49,472 bases of DNA from Bradyrhizobium sp. LHD-71 (GTDB taxonomy: Bacteria > Pseudomonadota > Alphaproteobacteria > Rhizobiales > Xanthobacteraceae): positions 1-49,472 of the forward strand of contig NZ_JAVIFX010000043.1 of NCBI RefSeq assembly GCF_031157255.1, in the 5' to 3' direction. Positions within the stretch are counted from its first letter, which is position 1. Every line of letters begins with the position of its first letter. Positions 48,106 to 49,472 of the stretch are shown one piece after another. A program made the position numbers and the translations under genes. Under the pieces are notes generated by a model. That model saw nothing but the letters and a program-made list of their open reading frames with translations, was not told where the DNA came from and did not search any database.

Positions 48106-48987
48106 ATGGCTGTGTACCAGAACCGCTCGGTCGGACGTGTCCTGAGCATCCTTGAGCTTCTCGGCAACACCTCCAAGGCGCTGACGCTCACCGAAATCGC
48201 ACGTGGCGTGAAGCTCGATGCCAGCACGGCCTACCGGGCCTTGCGCGCGCTGTGCGAACGCGGGTTCGTCTACCGTATCGAGGCGACCCGGCGTTACGTG
48301 CTGAGCTACAACGCCTTTCGCCTCGGAAGCCCGGACCGCGTCGTCCAGGGCATCAACAACCGGGCACGCATGATCATGGTGCGGCTGGCGAAGGACCTGA
48401 ACGAGACCATCCGCCTGGCGGTGCTGGAGGGCGCCGAAGCGCGCTTCTGCGCCGAGGCAGGCGTAGCGCGGCCCGGCCTGCGAATGCTTGGCGCGATGGT
48501 CGACGCACACGCCTCCGCTGCCGGCAAGGCACTGATCGCCTGGCGCTCGCGCGCGGAGATCGAGTTGCTGTATCGCGGCCGCAGCATGCACGTCTATTCC
48601 GAGCGCACGCTGCGCAACGTGCCGATGCTGCTTGCGGAACTGGCGGAGGTCCGCGCCCGCGGCTGGGCGGTCAGCGAGGGCGAAGGCCTGCGACCGGACG
48701 ATCGCGGCCTCGCCGCGCCCTGCTTCGATTCCAACGGTCATGTGCGGTTCTCGATTGCGATCGCCTCGACCCGCAAGCGGCTGCCGCCGAGCCGCGACAA
48801 GTCCTGCCTGCCGAAACTGTTCGCCGCGACGCGCGAGATGTCGGATGCACTCGGCCTGCTCGGACCGGATTGGGCGCCGCCCGGCGCCACCGATTACTCC
48901 GAGGTTGCCGCGAGCTACTACAATCCGCCGGCGCGCGAACCGGTCGAACCGCGACGGCAGCCTGCGGACGTACACGCGGAAACATAG
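48106..48987 (+). CDS. IclR-family transcriptional regulator
   Basis: A 293-residue IclR regulator. The winged helix (about 5-70) has RSVGRVLSILELLGN, LTEIARGVKLDASTAYRALR and GFVYRI. The effector domain has MLGAMVDAHASAAGKALIAW (about 135-154) and WAVSEGEGLRPDDRGLAAPC, the usual IclR C-terminal strings. ATG at 48106 has GGGAGTGAAG at a normal distance; other in-frame starts lie at 48061 and 48079. It is divergent from the sugar-type importer operon and is its likely regulator. A Pro/Arg-rich tail closes the protein. Confidence 0.92.
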   Translation: MAVYQNRSVGRVLSILELLGNTSKALTLTEIARGVKLDASTAYRALRALCERGFVYRIEATRRYVLSYNAFRLGSPDRVVQGINNRARMIMVRLAKDLNETIRLAVLEGAEARFCAEAGVARPGLRMLGAMVDAHASAAGKALIAWRSRAEIELLYRGRSMHVYSERTLRNVPMLLAELAEVRARGWAVSEGEGLRPDDRGLAAPCFDSNGHVRFSIAIASTRKRLPPSRDKSCLPKLFAATREMSDALGLLGPDWAPPGATDYSEVAASYYNPPAREPVEPRRQPADVHAET

Positions 48988-49026
48988 CATCGTCATTTTG
49001 CGACGTTTGTGACCTTTGGTTTGCCT

Positions 49027-49109
49027 GTAGCCCGGATGAGCGAAGCGACATCCGGGTGAGACGTGTCGCGGAGTCAGTTCCCGGATTTCGCTGCGCTCAT
49101 CCGGGCTAC
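49027..49109. repeat. Facing pair of palindromic repeats
   Basis: GTAGCCCGGATGAGCG (49027-49042) and its exact reverse complement CGCTCATCCGGGCTAC (49094-49109) form 16-bp arms. Each half is itself near-palindromic (CCCGGAT...ATCCGGG). It lies 40 nt after iclR and could end its transcript. Confidence 0.85.
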
Positions 49110-49224
49110 GGACGTGCATCGTCGCCCCCCGTTCATATCCGGCCTGAGGCTTGCCGGTCTTCTTTGCCTTCCCTTGCCCGAAAGGGCTGTGCGGAACGCA
49201 AGGGCGTTTCACCGCGCCCGCGGC

Positions 49225-49277
49225 GCCGTATGCCTTTTGGGGCATACGGCAGCCGTGTGCTTTGGAAGGCACACGGC
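49225..49277. repeat. Two tandem hairpins
   Basis: Hairpin 1 has perfect 10-bp arms GCCGTATGCC (49225-49234) and GGCATACGGC (49241-49250) around TTTTGG. Hairpin 2 has 9-bp arms GCCGTGTGC (49252-49260) and GCACACGGC (49269-49277) around TTTGGAAG. The two stems and loops resemble each other, so they look like diverged copies of one unit. Confidence 0.75.
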
Positions 49278-49472
49278 AAACCTGCCACGGAGGAGGCTCA
49301 ACGCCTGCGCTCCGCACGCGATGGTTCTTTTCACGGCTTGCTGCATGTCCCCGGGCCTCGCCACTTTCGCTGGCTTCGCCCGGTTCGTGCGAACTGTCGC
49401 CCGGACATGCACTTGGACCGTCCGTCCGTCGTACCGGCGTCTTGATTGCCTTCGGGCATCACACGGATTTCT

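Larger units (their letters stand above)
48988..49472. other. Non-coding, repeat-rich end of the window
   Basis: A 485-bp stretch with no convincing gene. It contains the facing repeat at 49027-49109 and two tandem hairpins at 49225-49277. Short open frames on both strands here follow the repeat sequence and show no protein signature. Confidence 0.6.

Noticed and set aside
49209-49412. Small minus-strand open frame in the terminal repeat region
   Set aside because: It is built from the tandem hairpin repeats and has no ribosome site or conserved domain I can see.

Overview
The window looks like a chromosomal stretch of an alphaproteobacterium of the Bradyrhizobium/Rhodopseudomonas type. The basis is high GC content, dense gene packing, the rhizobial-style glpDSTPQUV glycerol operon, an orphan Bug-type binding protein, and several GC-rich palindromic intergenic repeats. 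Nearly all genes are metabolic or transport genes. I see no rRNA, tRNA, CRISPR array, phage gene, transposase or toxin-antitoxin pair.

Layout. (1) 0-5.8 kb: a palindromic repeat, a two-gene operon (yghU-type glutathione transferase plus alpha/beta hydrolase), two more alpha/beta-hydrolase proteins and a thiamine-diphosphate enzyme. (2) 5.8-14.4 kb: a minus-strand ATP-dependent hydantoinase operon (hyuB-hyuA, Bug binding protein, aminotransferase) with a divergent LysR regulator, then an M20-type amidohydrolase. (3) 14.4-15.2 kb: a GlpR-type DeoR regulator, 17.7 kb away from the glp operon it resembles. (4) 15.4-32.7 kb: a catabolic block with LysR regulator, amidohydrolase/deaminase, ureohydrolase, M20 carbamoylase-like enzyme, MmgE/PrpD protein, hydantoin racemase, cyclic-amide hydrolase (D-hydantoinase family), M20 peptidase, a protein made of three RidA domains, a DUF1028 protein and a complete peptide-type ABC importer with fused ATPases, ending at a hairpin terminator. 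(5) 32.9-40.5 kb: glpD and the glycerol ABC importer glpSTPQUV. (6) 40.6-47.7 kb: a minus-strand operon for a sugar-type ABC importer, a short-chain dehydrogenase and a second thiamine-diphosphate enzyme, with a divergent IclR regulator at 48.1 kb. (7) The last 0.5 kb is non-coding and rich in inverted repeats.

How the genes may work together. Regions 2 and 4 together hold two unrelated hydantoin-opening systems, a hydantoin racemase, two carbamoylase-like M20 enzymes, a deaminase-family amidohydrolase and a ureohydrolase. My inference is that they import a nitrogen-rich amide, cyclic ureide or guanidino compound through the peptide-type importer, open it and strip its nitrogen. The real substrate cannot be read from sequence. 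Several enzymes depart from family consensus: Glu to Gln in the amidohydrolase HxxE motif, DQHxD in the ureohydrolase, and no catalytic Arg in any of the three RidA domains. This block between glpR and glpD is the best candidate here for an undescribed system.
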